Of a stretch of 64,000 nucleotides of DNA, positions 26,881 to 37,500 are shown piece by piece. The position numbers and the translations under genes are program-made. Within the stretch, counting starts at the first letter, position 1, and each line of letters begins with the position of its first letter. This DNA is from Sphingobacterium faecium (GTDB lineage Bacteria > Bacteroidota > Bacteroidia > Sphingobacteriales > Sphingobacteriaceae). The stretch is taken from contig NZ_QBKH01000003.1 of assembly GCF_003054045.1 (NCBI RefSeq), positions 620,001 to 684,000 of the forward strand. The letters are read 5' to 3'. The notes under the pieces are model-generated. The model worked only from the letters and a program-made list of their open reading frames with translations. It had not been told where the DNA came from and made no database searches.

Positions 26881-28926
26881 ATGATCATAAAAAAAATAGT
26901 TTTTTTAGTTTTTTTAGTATGTATTTGGATTTCGACATCCGCTCAAAAAGGATCTGTTGCAGTTGTTGAACAGTTACCTATAAACGGGGAAAGTATCAAT
27001 TATATCAATAATAGACTACCACTAAAGCAAAATGTATTACTCAAAATTCCTATAGGTAATATTGTCCCCACGGGTTGGCTGGGTAAATATTTAGCATTGC
27101 AAAAAGAGGGATTGACAGGGCATTTAGGAGAGATCAGTGCCTGGTTGTCCAAGAAAAATAATGCTTGGTTGAGTCCTGATGGCAAAGGTGATTTTGGTTG
27201 GGAAGAAGTTCCTTATTGGTTAAAAGGATATGCACATCTCGGCTATATCTTAAAAGATCCTAAAATTTTGGCTGAATCTAAAATTTGGTTAGACGGCGCT
27301 ATTCAAAGTCAGCGTCCCGATGGCTACTTTGGTCCCTTGATCCTGAGGAATAATAAACCCGATTTATGGGGCAATATGATCATGCTTTGGTGTCTGCAAT
27401 CTTATTATGAGTACAGTCCTGATCCTCGGGTACTCGATCTGATGACTAAATATTTCAAATGGCAGATGCAACTTCCAGATAGTTTCTTTTTAAAAGATTA
27501 TTGGGAGAATAGCCGTGGCGGAGACAATTTGTTGTCCGTGTATTGGTTATACAATCGCACCCAAGGAAATGAATGGTTGATGGAATTGGCTGATAAAATT
27601 CACCGCAATACGGCAAATTGGAAACAGATTAATGATTTACCCAATTGGCATAATGTGAATGTTGCACAATGTTTTCGTGAGCCAGCTACTTATTATTTAA
27701 AAAGTCAATCTCCAGATGATTTGAAAGCTACCTACGACAATTTTCATTTTGTCAGACAGGTGTTTGGGCAGGTACCTGGTGGTATGTTTGGAGCGGATGA
27801 AAATGCCCGTCCAGGTTACACAGATCCACGACAAGGAGTCGAAACATGTGGGATGGTAGAACAGATGGCTTCCAATGAAATTTTACTAGGTATCACCGGA
27901 GATCCTTTCTGGGCAGATCATGCAGAAGACGTCGCATTCAACACCTATCCTGCAGCAGTAACAGCAGATTTTAAGGCATTACGATATATTACAAGTCCCA
28001 ATATGAGTATTAGCGATAGTCACAACCACGCTCCAGGGATTGATAATAGTGGGCCTTTTTTAATGATGAATCCCTTTAGTTCAAGATGTTGTCAGCATAA
28101 TCATAGCCAAGGTTGGCCCTATTATGCCGAACACCTATATATGGGAACAAATGATAATGGGGTCGCAGCAGTGCTTTATGCAGCATCCAAAGCAGATGTG
28201 AAAGTCGCTAATAATCAACGTGTGCATATTCAGCAAGAAACCAATTATCCATTCGACGAGACGATCTCATTTAAAATAACAACGTCCAAGCAAGTTGAGT
28301 TTCCTTTTTATCTGCGGATTCCTGTCTGGACAAAAAATATGAAGCTTAAAATCAATGGTAGAACTACCGATATCGTCGGCAATGGAAAGTATATCAAAGT
28401 AGATCGTATGTGGAAAGATGGTGATCTGATGGAGTTGGTCTTGCCTATGGAAATCGAAGTTAAACAATGGGCTGCAAATAAAAACTCGGTCAGTATCAAT
28501 CGAGGACCGTTGACCTACGCTTTGAAAATAAAAGAAAATTATATTCAGAAGGATAGTAAAGAATCGGCTATAGGGGATTCCAAATGGCAAGAGACTGCTG
28601 ATCCTTCCAAATGGCCTTCTTTTGAAATACTTCCGCAGAGTGATTGGAACTTCGGGTTATTACCAGAGCAATTGACAGATTTAAAACAATTGAAAGTAGT
28701 AAAAAAAGCATGGCCAAAAGATGGATTTCCCTTTGAAGCCCATGCAGTACCCATTTCAATTCTAGTGAAAGCGAAGAAAATTCCCGAATGGAAGATTGAT
28801 GCTCATGGACTGACTGCTGTGTTGCCTCTCAGTCCAGTAAGTACCGAAACAAAAATACAGGAAGTGGAATTGATTCCTATGGGAGCGGCACGATTACGGA
28901 TCGCGGCTTTTCCAACTGTAAAATAG
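26881..28926 (+). CDS. Glycoside hydrolase family 127-type beta-L-arabinofuranosidase (DUF1680 type)
   Basis: The 681-residue product has a signal peptide ending ISTSAQ. It matches the (alpha/alpha)6-barrel family formerly called DUF1680, with WEEVPYWLKGYAHLGYIL near residue 103. The zinc and catalytic cysteine motif is intact: Glu321 and Cys323 in GVETCGM, and the cysteine pair 403-404 in SSRCCQHNH. In the family, zinc held by Glu and three Cys activates one Cys as nucleophile. It should release beta-linked L-arabinofuranose in the periplasm. It leads a pair with the GH2 gene 39 bp downstream. GH146 is a close alternative. Confidence 0.86.
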   Translation: MIIKKIVFLVFLVCIWISTSAQKGSVAVVEQLPINGESINYINNRLPLKQNVLLKIPIGNIVPTGWLGKYLALQKEGLTGHLGEISAWLSKKNNAWLSPDGKGDFGWEEVPYWLKGYAHLGYILKDPKILAESKIWLDGAIQSQRPDGYFGPLILRNNKPDLWGNMIMLWCLQSYYEYSPDPRVLDLMTKYFKWQMQLPDSFFLKDYWENSRGGDNLLSVYWLYNRTQGNEWLMELADKIHRNTANWKQINDLPNWHNVNVAQCFREPATYYLKSQSPDDLKATYDNFHFVRQVFGQVPGGMFGADENARPGYTDPRQGVETCGMVEQMASNEILLGITGDPFWADHAEDVAFNTYPAAVTADFKALRYITSPNMSISDSHNHAPGIDNSGPFLMMNPFSSRCCQHNHSQGWPYYAEHLYMGTNDNGVAAVLYAASKADVKVANNQRVHIQQETNYPFDETISFKITTSKQVEFPFYLRIPVWTKNMKLKINGRTTDIVGNGKYIKVDRMWKDGDLMELVLPMEIEVKQWAANKNSVSINRGPLTYALKIKENYIQKDSKESAIGDSKWQETADPSKWPSFEILPQSDWNFGLLPEQLTDLKQLKVVKKAWPKDGFPFEAHAVPISILVKAKKIPEWKIDAHGLTAVLPLSPVSTETKIQEVELIPMGAARLRIAAFPTVK

Positions 28927-28965
28927 TAATATATATATAAAGATTTTAATGATTACACGTTTATT

Positions 28966-30813
28966 ATGATGAAGAAAACCTTATTATTTGCAAGCTTATT
29001 GATGACCGTACAGATGAACTTTGCACAAGAGTGGAAACCTGCAGGTTCGCGCATTTTAACTTCTTGGGGAGAACAAGTGAATGTTCAAAAACCTCATCCC
29101 GAGTATCCAAGACCACAGCTTGTCCGATCAAACAATTGGCAAAATCTAAATGGACTTTGGAAGTATGCCATCACAGCTGTCGATGCTAAGGAAATCCCAA
29201 CCCAATGGGAAGGTGATATCTTAGTACCTTTTGCAGTTGAATCAGCTTTGTCTGGTGTAGGAAAAGAAGTGGGTAAGGATAAAGCATTGTGGTATAATAA
29301 TAGCATTAGTTTAGATAAAGCGGTTCAAAAAAATAAAGTCTTATTACATTTTGGTGCTGTAGATTGGCAGTGTGATGTATTTGTCAATAAGCAACTGGTC
29401 GGTAGGCATGAAGGTGGATTCGATCCCTTTACGATGGATATTTCTGCATTTCTTAAAAAAGGAACCAAACAAGATATTGCTATACGGGTATGGGATCCAA
29501 CAGATGATGGTCCTCAACCACGTGGGAAACAAGTGAATCATCCCAATGGAATTTGGTACACACCAGTGACTGGGATATGGCAGACAGTGTGGTTAGAGAG
29601 TGTTCCGCAAAGTCACATTGTTAGTACCAAGCAAACTCCGCAATTGGATGAAGGGAATTTGACATTTGAGGCTTTTGTAGCCGTCAGTCAACCAGGTGAC
29701 CAGATTAAGGTAAAAGCCTTAGATGGTAATCGAGTTATGCAGGAACAATCCGGTGAGCCCAACCATACGTTTACCATTGCTATTCCAAATGCTGAGCCTT
29801 GGTCTCCTTCCAATCCAAAGCTCTACGATCTAGAAGTTCAACTGCTGAGAAAAGGTAAGGTGATCGATCAGGTAAAAAGTTATTTTGCAATGCGTAAAAT
29901 CTCGATGCAAAAGGATAAAGACGGTATTCAACGTCTCCTGTTAAATAATCAGTTTACATTTCAATATGGGCCATTGGATCAAGGTTGGTGGCCAGATGGC
30001 TTGCATACTGCACCTTCTGATGAAGCTTTGAAATTTGATGTCGTCAAGACTAAAGAAATGGGATTTAATATGATCCGAAAACATATAAAAGTTGAACCTG
30101 CACGTTGGTATCGTCACTGCGATAGTATTGGTATGTTGGTGTGGCAAGATATGCCAAGTGGTGATCTTGGAGGTAATAACTGGGATATGCAACCGGGGAA
30201 AATTTCAGGAGGTGATCGTGACAAAACCCGATCAGCAATATCAGAACAATATTATCGCAAAGAATGGAAAGCAATTATGGAAGTGTTACATAATTTTCCA
30301 AGCATCGTCATTTGGGTACCTTTCAATGAAGCATGGGGGCAATTTAAGACGAAGGAAATTACTGAATGGACCATTGCAAATGACCCCTCTCGTTTGGTAA
30401 ACAGTGCTAGTGGTGGTAATTTCATGGAAACGGGACATATGCTCGACATCCATAATTATCCTGATGCCGCCATGCCCGACCCGTCTTTATTTGGAGCCAA
30501 CCAAGTATTGGCATTAGGAGAATTTGGCGGCTTAGGTTTACCTATAGAAGGTCATTCTTGGCAGCAAAAGGACAATTGGGGGTATCAAAGTTTTAAAAAC
30601 AAAACAGAGTTATTAGACCGGTATAAAAGACTCATCCATGATTTAAACCGCTTAATTCCAATGGGACTATCAGCTGCCGTTTATACACAGACCACAGATG
30701 TAGAAGTGGAAACAAATGGACTCATGACCTATGATCGGAAAGTAATGAAAATGCCTGAAAGTGAACTGAAGGCAATTCATAAGCCGCTGTATGATTTTTT
30801 AATTAAACGTTAG
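28966..30813 (+). CDS. Glycoside hydrolase family 2 protein (beta-galactosidase-like)
   Basis: The 615-residue product has a signal peptide ending QMNFAQ. It begins with a sugar-binding jelly roll (NWQNLNGLWKYA near residue 50; FGAVDWQCDVFVNKQLVGRHEGGFDPF), followed by an immunoglobulin-like domain and a TIM barrel. IVIWVPFNEAW holds the acid/base pair N454-E455 and LALGEFGG the expected nucleophile E519. GH2 includes beta-galactosidases, mannosidases and glucuronidases; this short form cannot be assigned to one activity. Its neighbours (GH127, GH43, galM) point to arabinose/galactose-containing glycans. It is cotranscribed with the GH127 gene. Confidence 0.9.
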   Translation: MMKKTLLFASLLMTVQMNFAQEWKPAGSRILTSWGEQVNVQKPHPEYPRPQLVRSNNWQNLNGLWKYAITAVDAKEIPTQWEGDILVPFAVESALSGVGKEVGKDKALWYNNSISLDKAVQKNKVLLHFGAVDWQCDVFVNKQLVGRHEGGFDPFTMDISAFLKKGTKQDIAIRVWDPTDDGPQPRGKQVNHPNGIWYTPVTGIWQTVWLESVPQSHIVSTKQTPQLDEGNLTFEAFVAVSQPGDQIKVKALDGNRVMQEQSGEPNHTFTIAIPNAEPWSPSNPKLYDLEVQLLRKGKVIDQVKSYFAMRKISMQKDKDGIQRLLLNNQFTFQYGPLDQGWWPDGLHTAPSDEALKFDVVKTKEMGFNMIRKHIKVEPARWYRHCDSIGMLVWQDMPSGDLGGNNWDMQPGKISGGDRDKTRSAISEQYYRKEWKAIMEVLHNFPSIVIWVPFNEAWGQFKTKEITEWTIANDPSRLVNSASGGNFMETGHMLDIHNYPDAAMPDPSLFGANQVLALGEFGGLGLPIEGHSWQQKDNWGYQSFKNKTELLDRYKRLIHDLNRLIPMGLSAAVYTQTTDVEVETNGLMTYDRKVMKMPESELKAIHKPLYDFLIKR

Positions 30814-30966
30814 TGTAATAGTCCAACTCACTTGAATATTATTGGGTAAAGGATGCCCATTTAAGCGCTGGGATTTAAAAGCTACAGCTGTCTTATGTGG
30901 TTACTTCATCAAAATATAAGTAGACAAGGAAAAAAAGTAAAACAGATTTAGATAGGTTGGTTTGTA

Positions 30967-31005
30967 GGGCCTTGCGCATACCTGTATGTAGCAAGGTCCT
31001 TTTTT
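30967..31005 (+). terminator. Terminator between the GH2 and GH43 genes
   Basis: GGGCCTTGC (30967-30975) pairs with GCAAGGTCC (30991-30999, one G-U pair), followed by a run of six T. It sits 150 bp after the GH2 stop. It also decides the GH43 start, since the first in-frame ATG (31006) directly abuts the T run. Confidence 0.8.
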
Positions 31006-31053
31006 ATGACCATACACGGATCATCTAAGGACATCAAATTAATCGGGGATCAC

Positions 31054-32157
31054 ATGAATCAAACAAATTTTATCGGACGTTGTTTAGTCATCATTTTTAT
31101 CGTTTATTTTTCGATTGCATGCAGTAGCCTAGGTTACAGGGAACGAAATTTAAGAGATAGCGAGATTACGAACAAGGGTGGTGCGACATATATGAATCCA
31201 GTATTTGAGCCGATACTCGCAGATCCAACTGTGATTAAAGATCCTGAGACGCCTTATTTCTATGCATATGGCACTGCAGATAATTGGGGAGATCAACGCG
31301 GAGAACGTCTCGTATCTATACTACAATCCAAAGATCTAGTTCATTGGAAATGGATAGGTACGGCTTTTCAAAAGAAACCATCTTGGAAAGCTTCGGGAGG
31401 AATCTGGGCTCCTGATGTTGTCAAGGTAAAAAACAAATACTTACTTTACTATGCCTTTTCCACTTGGGGAGACCCCAATCCAGGAATCGGTGTTGCGGTT
31501 GCAGATCGGCCTGTTGGTCCATTCTTAGATCAGGGTAAATTATTTGATAGTCAAGAGATTCAGGTTCCCAATTCTATAGATCCACATTTCTTTGTCGATA
31601 AGGGGATTAATTATCTTTTCTGGGGAAGTTTTAGCGATGCCCATACGCAAGGCACGTATGGAATTCCACTTACACAAGACGGACTACATGTTTCTGATTT
31701 ACAGCAAAAGTTTAAGGTAGCTGCTGGAGATTTTGAAGCTGTTATGATTCACAAACGAAAAGGGTATTACTATTTCTTTGGTTCAAAAGGTTCTTGTTGT
31801 GAAGGGGCTAAGAGCACTTATCATATGATGGTGGGGCGTTCAAAAAAATTGCAAGGCCCTTATTATGACAAAGAGGGCCGAGATTTGAAAATTAGGGGTG
31901 CCGGCACACTATTGCTTCAAGGTAATGACCACTTTGTGGGCACAGGGCACAATTCAAGAATCATCACAGATGACAACGGTATAGACTGGATGCTATACCA
32001 TGGTATAGATCCCAAGCAAAGTAGAGTCTCTTCAGGTGGTAATAGACGAGTTCTACTATTAGATCAGATTAAGTGGAGCGCAGGTTGGCCAGTAGTGGAA
32101 AATCAAACCAGTAGCCATATGACCAATGCAGCACCTTTTTTTAAATCGATATTATAA
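31054..32157 (+). CDS. Glycoside hydrolase family 43 lipoprotein (arabinan endo-1,5-alpha-L-arabinosidase-like)
   Basis: Start ATG 31054 gives a lipoprotein signal ending YFSIAC; ATG 31006 sits on the terminator T run and is unlikely. The 367-residue product has the five-bladed propeller motifs of GH43: the general-base Asp in PILADPTVIKDP, GGIWAPDVV, NSIDPHFFVD, and the Glu in GDFEAVMIHK. The segment SKGSCCEGAKSTYHMMVGRS followed by LQGPYYDKEG is typical of arabinan-cutting members. It probably cleaves alpha-1,5-arabinan at the cell surface and supports an arabinan-type substrate for PUL 2. It is flanked by terminators on both sides, so it appears to be a single-gene unit. Confidence 0.87.
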   Translation: MNQTNFIGRCLVIIFIVYFSIACSSLGYRERNLRDSEITNKGGATYMNPVFEPILADPTVIKDPETPYFYAYGTADNWGDQRGERLVSILQSKDLVHWKWIGTAFQKKPSWKASGGIWAPDVVKVKNKYLLYYAFSTWGDPNPGIGVAVADRPVGPFLDQGKLFDSQEIQVPNSIDPHFFVDKGINYLFWGSFSDAHTQGTYGIPLTQDGLHVSDLQQKFKVAAGDFEAVMIHKRKGYYYFFGSKGSCCEGAKSTYHMMVGRSKKLQGPYYDKEGRDLKIRGAGTLLLQGNDHFVGTGHNSRIITDDNGIDWMLYHGIDPKQSRVSSGGNRRVLLLDQIKWSAGWPVVENQTSSHMTNAAPFFKSIL

Positions 32158-32339
32158 TCGGTATGAACCAACATGATCGATGACCCCTTCGTCGATATTT
32201 TCAAAAGCAACAAGCTCATGTAAATGGTTGATGTGCTCAAAACAGATGAATGAAACGCCTGTTTTGGTTATGTTCAATTAAATGAAGCTGTGGCTTTCGT
32301 CTATTACAACTAGATAAATTAATCATCTGCAATTCCACG

Positions 32340-32380
32340 ATCCATTTCCTTATTTCTATAATAGGGAAATGGATTTTTAT
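32340..32380 (+). terminator. Terminator downstream of the GH43 gene
   Basis: A 14-bp stem (32340-32353 with 32361-32374, one G-U pair; core ATCCATTTCC) is followed by TTTTATTTTA. It lies about 180 bp after the GH43 stop. Confidence 0.75.
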
Positions 32381-33052
32381 TTTAAACAGAGTTTCATTTA
32401 TCATGGATAGGTATGATACTAATAAGCAGACTATTGAGATAAATTGATAGTATCAATTTTATTACATTGATTATTTTTGATTAATCAATTATAGAATTAA
32501 ACCTTCTGAAATACATTTAGAGATTTATTTATGCCGTATGCTATTTGTCATGAGCAAGAAGCAACTTTTATAGATTTATATGCTGCTTTTTTGAACGCAG
32601 GTATATGCTGTAAAAAGCAGTGAATCCATGAACTGATGTGATTTTGAGAAGGCTAATTTTTGAAAGGAAATTATAAAAATAACAGATATAAATCGTCGAT
32701 TGAAGCCGTTATCAGGTCTTTTTTTTAACATGATAAGCTAATACCATTTAGCTTTAATAGTATTAACCAATTATGCAGATATCAATTTTAAACGCCTCTT
32801 GGATAAGAGCTTTGTCGATACGGTCATACGTTCGTCTCAAAGATGATGAAAGAAAATTGTTCATGACACCGCCTTAATATCAGCTGGTCATCCAATAGTG
32901 AGTATAAATTTCATTTTTATGAAAGATTTATTCACTCATCAGATCATACGAGGATAAGTTTTTATCATCGATCATTGGGTTTTTAGGAATAAAGCATAAC
33001 TATTTGACCATTCCTCAAAACTCGAGCATAAATTTTAACCAAATTATATTTT
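32381..33052. other. Long non-coding stretch before the second susCD operon
   Basis: Nearly 700 bp without a credible gene. The longest frame noticed is 30 codons (32531-32623) and resembles nothing known. An imperfect inverted repeat (about 32897-32956) and a T8 tract near 32722 are present. The promoter of the IPT/TIG-susCD operon should lie here, but I could not place its boxes. Confidence 0.4.
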
Positions 33053-34516
33053 ATGATAACTAACCAATTTATTAAAAGCAATAGGTGGTTCCTAAGCAGC
33101 ATGCTATGGGCATTTATTGTACTTAGTTTTGGATTAGGGGGCTGTAAGGATGACAGTAAGAATGTCATCGAGACCATACCCTTTGATCCTTCTAAACCTG
33201 TCGTCGTATCCGATTTTAGTCCTAAATCGGGAGGTATGGGACAACGCCTTATTATCTATGGGCAAAATTTTGGGAATGACCCCACGAATGTACACGTACT
33301 TATTGGTGGAAAGCAGGCAAAGGTAATAAGTGTACTCGGGGAGTCACTCTACTGCTTAGTTCCAAGACAAGCGTTTAATGGTGACATTGAAGTGCGGGTG
33401 GGAGATCCAGCTCAACAAGCTGTGGGGAAATCAGCAAAACCTTTTGACTATCAACGTAAAATGGTTGTGTCGACCATTATTGGATACCGAAACTCACGGG
33501 GTGATGAACCTTGGAGGGACGGGAAATTTAAAGATGCCGACCAAAGTAAAATGGCCAGTGGATTTTGGGAACCTTCTTTTATGAAATTTGATCCCGTCAA
33601 TCCCAAGCATCTCTGGATGACATTTGACAATAATAATGGACTTTATTTGATCAATTTTGCGGATAGTACCGTAACCAAAAAACGTTCAGATTTTGACCGT
33701 CCTCGTAGTATAGATTTTACTATTGATCATAAATATATGATTATAGCAGAAGACCGCGGTGGAGAAAATGACCGGGCGACTTACAGATTATCGCGTGATC
33801 GACAATGGCAAGATAGAGAAGTGCTGACCACCTATCGGCAGTGTAATGGAGCCTCTGTTCATCCCGTTAATGGAGAAATGTACTTCAATAGCTACGAGAA
33901 GGGACAATTTTTTCGCTTTGATCTCAATAAATATTTTAATCAAGGGCTTGGTGTTAAGGATTTTGAACAATTGTTTGTCGTTCACGATCCGCAATGGGAA
34001 TATAAGATTTTGATCCATCCTACAGGAAACTACGCATACATTGTCGTCATTAACCAGCACTATATCCTTCGTGTGGATTACAATTGGGAAAAGAAACAAT
34101 TCAATCAACCGTACTTGGTTTGTGGTCAACTTAGAGGAGCTGGTTATGAAGATGCAGTAGGTTCTTCTGCCAGACTGAGAAATCCTTATCAGGGTGTATT
34201 TGTGAAAAATCCAAAATATGTCGCTGATGGTAAGACCGATGAATATGATTTCTATTTTACAGATCAACAGAATCATGCTATCCGTATCCTGAAGCCCGAT
34301 GGGAGTGTGACCACTTTTGCAGGACGAGGTAGCTCCAGTATAAATGCGAATCCTTATGGTTACGTAGATGGAGATCTGAGGCAGGAGGCACGTTTTGACA
34401 GACCTTCCGGTATCGCTTATAATGAGGCCGAAGGTGCATTTTACATTGGAGATCAATCGAATCGCCGAATCCGTAAAATAGCACTTGAAGAAATGGATCA
34501 AAGTATTAACGAATAA
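33053..34516 (+). CDS. IPT/TIG and NHL-repeat surface lipoprotein (PUL 2)
   Basis: The 487-residue product has a lipobox (FGLGGC). An IPT/TIG immunoglobulin-like domain follows (VSDFSPKSGGMGQRLIIYGQNFG, residues about 49-125). The rest looks like an NHL-type beta-propeller, with LRNPYQGVFV, DFYFTDQQNHAIRIL and GAFYIGDQSNRRIRKI. Such proteins encoded next to susCD are thought to be surface glycan-binding proteins that hold the substrate for SusC/D. Here it precedes susC by 15 bp. Binding is inferred from location; no catalytic residues are apparent. Confidence 0.85.
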   Translation: MITNQFIKSNRWFLSSMLWAFIVLSFGLGGCKDDSKNVIETIPFDPSKPVVVSDFSPKSGGMGQRLIIYGQNFGNDPTNVHVLIGGKQAKVISVLGESLYCLVPRQAFNGDIEVRVGDPAQQAVGKSAKPFDYQRKMVVSTIIGYRNSRGDEPWRDGKFKDADQSKMASGFWEPSFMKFDPVNPKHLWMTFDNNNGLYLINFADSTVTKKRSDFDRPRSIDFTIDHKYMIIAEDRGGENDRATYRLSRDRQWQDREVLTTYRQCNGASVHPVNGEMYFNSYEKGQFFRFDLNKYFNQGLGVKDFEQLFVVHDPQWEYKILIHPTGNYAYIVVINQHYILRVDYNWEKKQFNQPYLVCGQLRGAGYEDAVGSSARLRNPYQGVFVKNPKYVADGKTDEYDFYFTDQQNHAIRILKPDGSVTTFAGRGSSSINANPYGYVDGDLRQEARFDRPSGIAYNEAEGAFYIGDQSNRRIRKIALEEMDQSINE

Positions 34517-34531
34517 TCAGTGGTTTTCATA

Positions 34532-37500
34532 ATGAAAAAATTCTTAATAATAGCGATGTTACTGCTTGGCTTCACCTATAGTGTGTTGGCTCAAGAGATT
34601 GTCGAAGTAACCGGTGTCGTCACTGATGCCCAAAAACAACCCTTAGTAGGGGTTAGTATTTTTGTAACCGATTCACCGGGATTAGGTACGGTTACAGATA
34701 GCAATGGTCGGTATAAAATCAAAGTAGAACGATATAAACGATTGACATTTTCTTATATCGGATATATCAAACAAGAAGTGCTGATCAAAGATGTTTTTGC
34801 TATTAATATAGCACTTGAAAAATCTGAAATGAGCGTGCTTGATGAAGTCGTGATCACAGGAACAGGTGCTCAAAAACAATTGACATCGACAGGAGCTGTG
34901 AGTAGTGTAAATGTCGATAACCTCAAATCCAACCCGACGTCGAGCTTATCCAATGCATTAGCAGGAAATGTACCAGGAGTGATGGCTATGATGCAATCTG
35001 GACAACCTGGAAAAAATATTTCCGAATTCTGGATTCGTGGTATTTCAACGTTTGGAGGTGGCACAGGTGCCTTGGTCTTAGTCGATAATATCGAGCGTAA
35101 TATCAACGATATCAATATTGAAGATATTGAGTCCTTCTCTGTATTGAAAGATGCTGCTGTAACAGCAATTTATGGTTCTAGAGGAGCAAATGGAGTTATT
35201 CTCATCACGACTAAGCGGGGTAAAGAGGGGAAAATCAATATCAATTTTAAAGATGAAACGATTTATAATACCCGTACAATCACTCCTCAATTTGAAGATG
35301 GTGTTACCTACGCTAATCTCTTAAATGAATCGCGTATTACCCGTAATCAGGCACCAATCTATCAACCTGAGGAATTAGAAATTTTGAGATTAGGATTGGA
35401 TCCAGATTTATATCCTAATGTAGATTGGCAAGATCTGTTGCTCAAAGATGGTGCAATGACTTACAGAGCCAATCTCAATATGAGTGGTGGTGGACCTACA
35501 GCGCGCTATTTTGCATCTGGTAGTTATGTTGATGAAGGTGGGATGTATAAGATCGATGAAACATTGCGTAATGATTATAACACCAATGCCAATTACAAAC
35601 GTTGGAATTACCGTTTGAATACCGATTTTAATATCACTAAAACAACGGTCGCTAAAGTTGGTGTTGCAGGATCCTTGGACAAACGAAACAGTCCGGGAAT
35701 GGGTGATGATGATTTTTGGGGCGTACTGTTTGGATATTCGCCCATCCGTACACCAGTTATGTACTCGAATGGTTATGTACCTGCGATCGGTACAGGTAAT
35801 CAAACTAATCCTTGGGTAGTTGCCACGCAGACGGGTTTTAATGAAAACTGGACCAATAGTATCCAGACCAACGTTTCCATCGAGCAGAATTTTGATTTTA
35901 TTACCAAAGGACTTCGGGCCAGAGGGATTGTCGGATTTGACACCAACAATAAAAGTAATATATCTCGCCGTAAATGGCCTGAGCAGTGGCGTGCCGAGCG
36001 TGCGCGCGATGAAAATGGGAACCTCATTTTTACGCATGTGTCCAATCCCAGCGAAATGTTTCAAATGAGTAGTGCAGAAGGTGAAAGACGTGAATTTCTG
36101 GATTTAATGTTCAATTATGACCGAAGTTTTGGCCACCATAATATCGGGGGGGTCATCCGGTTTACACGTGACGCTCTGGTAAATACCGTAAACATCGGGG
36201 GTGATATTAAAAATGGAATTTCTAGACGCAATCAAGCGCTCGCAGGAAGGGTGACCTACAACTGGAAAAATAGATACATTACTGACTTCAATTTTGGTTA
36301 CACCGGTTCAGAAAATTTCGCTATAGGACAGCAGTATGGTTTTTTTCCAGCAGTTTCTGCTGCCTGGAATGTATCAGAAGAACCCTTCATCAAGGAAAAC
36401 TTGGATTGGGTGAACATGTTTAAGATCCGTTATTCGTGGGGTCGTGTCGGCAATGATCAACTGAGAGTTAATGGCAATCAGGAGCGCTTCCCTTATTTAT
36501 ATACTGTCGAAGAAATCTGGCGCAGGAATAGTGATGGAAGTTTTGCTTTAGATGGTTCAGGCAATAGGATACCGGATGGGGGGTACCAATGGGCCGACTA
36601 TGGGTTCAATAGGTACTATCAAGGAATGAAATATGCGCAAGTAGCCTCTCCCTATGTGACATGGGAAATGGCAACAAAACAAAATCTAGGATTCGATATC
36701 TCGCTATTTAAAGATAAGATTATTGCTAACCTTGATTTCTTCGATGAAGAGCGTACAGGGATCTATATGGAACGCAGATTTTTACCTGCGATCGTTGGAC
36801 TAGAGAGTACACCTCGGGCCAATGTAGGTGCGGTGCAGTCACGAGGATTCGACGGAAGATTTGAGTATAAGCAGACTCTTGGAGCATTCCATATTACCGC
36901 AAGAAGTAACATCACCTATAGTAAGAATATCATTTTAGAAAGAGATGAGGAGAACAATGTGTATGGTTATCAGAATGAACGCGGTTTTCGTGTCGATCAA
37001 GCTAAAGGATTAGTGGCTTTAGGCCTCTTCAAGGATTATGATGATATCCGTAACAGTCCGACCCAAACTTTCGGAAATTATCAACCGGGAGATTTGAAAT
37101 ATAAAGATATCAATGGTGATGGAGTAATTGATGATGGTGATCGTGTTCCAATTGGCGCGACCAGAAGACCAAATTTAATTTATGGTGTCGGTGCTTCGGT
37201 CAGTTGGAAATCGATTGATCTCAATGTGCATTTTCAAGGAGCAGGAAAATCTACTTTTTCCACTTATGGCAAAACGGTACATGCATTTAGTGAAGGCGAG
37301 TGGGGTCAAGTCATGAAAGGTGTGATGGGCGATAACCGTTGGATTTCTGCAGATATCTCAGGAGATCCTGCTACTGAAAATCCCAATGCTTCTTATCCTC
37401 GGTTAAGTTATGGTCAAAACCCAAATAACTTTAGAGAGTCTACTTATTGGCTTAGAAACGGTCAATACCTTCGTCTCAAAACGTTGGATATCGGTTACTC

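Noticed and set aside
32531..32623. 30-codon frame in the long gap before the second susCD operon
   Set aside because: Too short, no ribosome-binding context, and no resemblance to any protein.
33336..33350. CGGGGAG in the IPT/TIG coding region as a target of the small-RNA loop
   Set aside because: Only seven bases and far inside the coding sequence; expected by chance.
33788..34501. 237-codon open frame antisense to the IPT/TIG gene
   Set aside because: It mirrors a real gene with clear lipobox and domain motifs, and its own translation shows no known motif or signal.
35408..36064. 218-codon open frame antisense to susC of PUL 2
   Set aside because: Shadow of a strongly conserved SusC frame; low-complexity Ile/Thr-rich translation.
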